Origin: Cocos nucifera
Lineage: Eukaryota > Streptophyta > Magnoliopsida > Arecales > Arecaceae
Length of the DNA stretch: 64,000 nt
Assembly (NCBI GenBank): GCA_006176705.1
Contig: QRFJ01000007.1
Span: 1,585,089-1,649,088, forward strand
Direction of reading: 5' to 3'
This document shows, piece after piece, positions 63,196 to 64,000 of the stretch. The position numbers were made by a program, and so were the translations under genes. The notes below the pieces were generated by a model. The model saw only the letters and a program-made list of their open reading frames with translations. It did not search any database and had not been told where the DNA came from. Each line of letters begins with the position of its first letter. The stretch's first letter is position 1.

Positions 63196-63268
<73 letters not shown>
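63196..63268. repeat. (TA)n microsatellite
   Basis: About 36 TA units. Confidence 0.95.
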
Positions 63269-63273
<5 letters not shown>

Positions 63274-63480
63274 TTTAATTATTGATTGTATGAAGAAAAA
63301 TAGTCTTATTTTTATAAAATAATATAGATTTATTATTTTTATGCCTACATAAGAGAGGAATTATATATTTTTATGAAACATCTAATATACATATTTCAAA
63401 TATTGATACTTATTCGATGCTTTTATTATATTTTGATCTAAAAATAAAATTATTTAAAAATTAAATATATTAATTTTATA

Positions 63481-63522
<42 letters not shown>
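63481..63522. repeat. (GAT)14 microsatellite
   Basis: Fourteen GAT units, about 300 bp upstream of the start codon of the right-hand gene. Confidence 0.95.
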
Positions 63523-63523
<1 letters not shown>

Positions 63524-63823
63524 TTGATAATATAATATTTTTTTTATAAAATTAATTATTAAATAATTTTTTATATAAAATTTACTTGATACATGTATAA
63601 ACAAATAAATAACATAACGCACCAACCGGTGAAAACCCGGGTGTGATGCATGAGGAGTCGGGCTAAGCATCGCGAGATGTTCCCATCTTTTGTCGTTGCC
63701 CTCCATATCACCACGAAACTACCAAATTACCCACAGGTCACCACCCCAAGGCCCAAACCCCTCGAAAACCCTCAGGCCTCTTCTTCTCCTCTCTCTCGCC
63801 TCCCGAACCCTGAAGCCTAAAAA

Positions 63824-64000
63824 ATGGCGCTCTCCATGTCCCTGTTCTCCCACCTCAAATCTCTAAAACCCTACCCCAACCCCGTTCTCGCCACCGCCAC
63901 CATCCCTTTCCGTCGCCTCTCCTTCGCCACCCCCGAGGAGGCCGCCGCCGAGCGCCGCCGCCGCAAGCGCCGCCTTCGCGCATCGAGCCCCCGCTCTCCT
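63824..64000 (+). CDS. N-terminus of probable mitochondrial PPR protein (GRP23-like), cut by window edge
   Basis: The ATG at 63824 opens MALSMSLFSHLKSLKPYPNP, an N-terminus rich in Ser, Leu and basic residues with no acidic residue until FATPEE, typical of a mitochondrial presequence. It is followed by FATPEEAAAERRRRKRRLR. The block EEAAAERRRRKRRLR then IEPPL is, as I recall it, characteristic of the N-terminal part of plant PPR proteins of the GRP23 (At1g10270) and At1g26460 type; members act in organelle RNA processing. Only 59 codons are visible and no PPR motif is in the window, so the assignment is tentative. In this sequence the IEPPL continuation is found two nucleotides out of frame. 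The leader is GC- and pyrimidine-rich, as in many housekeeping genes. Confidence 0.55.
   Translation, partial: MALSMSLFSHLKSLKPYPNPVLATATIPFRRLSFATPEEAAAERRRRKRRLRASSPRSP

Larger units (their letters stand above)
61888..63823. other. Divergent promoter interval between DUF212 and the PPR-like gene
   Basis: It holds the DUF212 promoter on the left, poly(A) near 62289-62312, two long (TA)n tracts at about 62829-62906 and 63196-63268, and a (GAT)14 trinucleotide repeat at 63481-63522. The last 200 bp is GC-richer, with AAACCC-type motifs near the start of the right-hand gene. Confidence 0.6.

Noticed and set aside
1..64000. Bacterial-type features, CRISPR arrays, rRNA or tRNA genes
   Set aside because: The repeats here are microsatellites, LTRs or foldbacks without regular spacers, and I found no cloverleaf with an intact TTCRANY loop pairing.

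Overview
This is nuclear DNA of a flowering plant. Every recognisable gene is split by introns, several of them kilobase-sized, and the proteins are plant-specific families. The space between genes is filled with decayed retrotransposons, a hAT transposon remnant, foldback elements and very long (TA)n microsatellites. The calcineurin-B-like protein (MGCVS... start) resembles grass CBL4. Together with the AT-rich spacers this suggests a monocot with large introns, possibly a palm. That species guess is inference.

Layout. (1) 367-7862, + strand: the last eight coding exons of a class-1 dynamin-related protein (DRP1); the GTPase half lies left of the window. Two of its seven visible introns use GC-AG borders. 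(2) About 9.4-12.8 kb, - strand: a hAT transposase remnant (BED finger, DUF659, hAT dimerisation region). (3) About 13.9-18.3 kb, + strand: a lipase-class-3-like alpha/beta hydrolase of the At4g10955 type, coding 16293-18292. A small inverted-repeat element sits in its predicted 5'UTR intron. (4) About 21.3-24.1 kb, - strand: a broken LINE with a piece of a second LINE tail at its 5' end. (5) 25477-31636, - strand: a complete eight-exon CBL4/SOS3 calcium sensor gene of 215 codons. (6) 36901-44114, + strand: a full-length but dead Ty1/copia element with two 465-bp LTRs whose differences are nearly all transitions. (7) 44.1-55.7 kb: gene-poor DNA with tandem repeats and three inverted-repeat (foldback) structures. 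(8) 55753-61887, - strand: a two-exon plastid-type DUF212 membrane protein. Its 5.3-kb intron carries a 4.1-kb LTR element that has gag but no pol. (9) 63824 to the right edge, + strand: the N-terminus of a probable mitochondrial PPR protein, with an apparent 2-nt frame break close to the edge.

The genes are ordinary housekeeping or signalling loci with no shared pathway: membrane fission and cell-plate formation, lipid hydrolysis, Ca2+/salt signalling, a plastid membrane protein and organelle RNA processing. I found no convincing new biological system. The most unusual items are the foldback loci at 48.1-48.6 and 49.1-49.8 kb, the gag-only LTR element with a variable tandem array inside its LTRs, the transition-dominated decay of the copia element, and the two GC-AG introns in DRP1.
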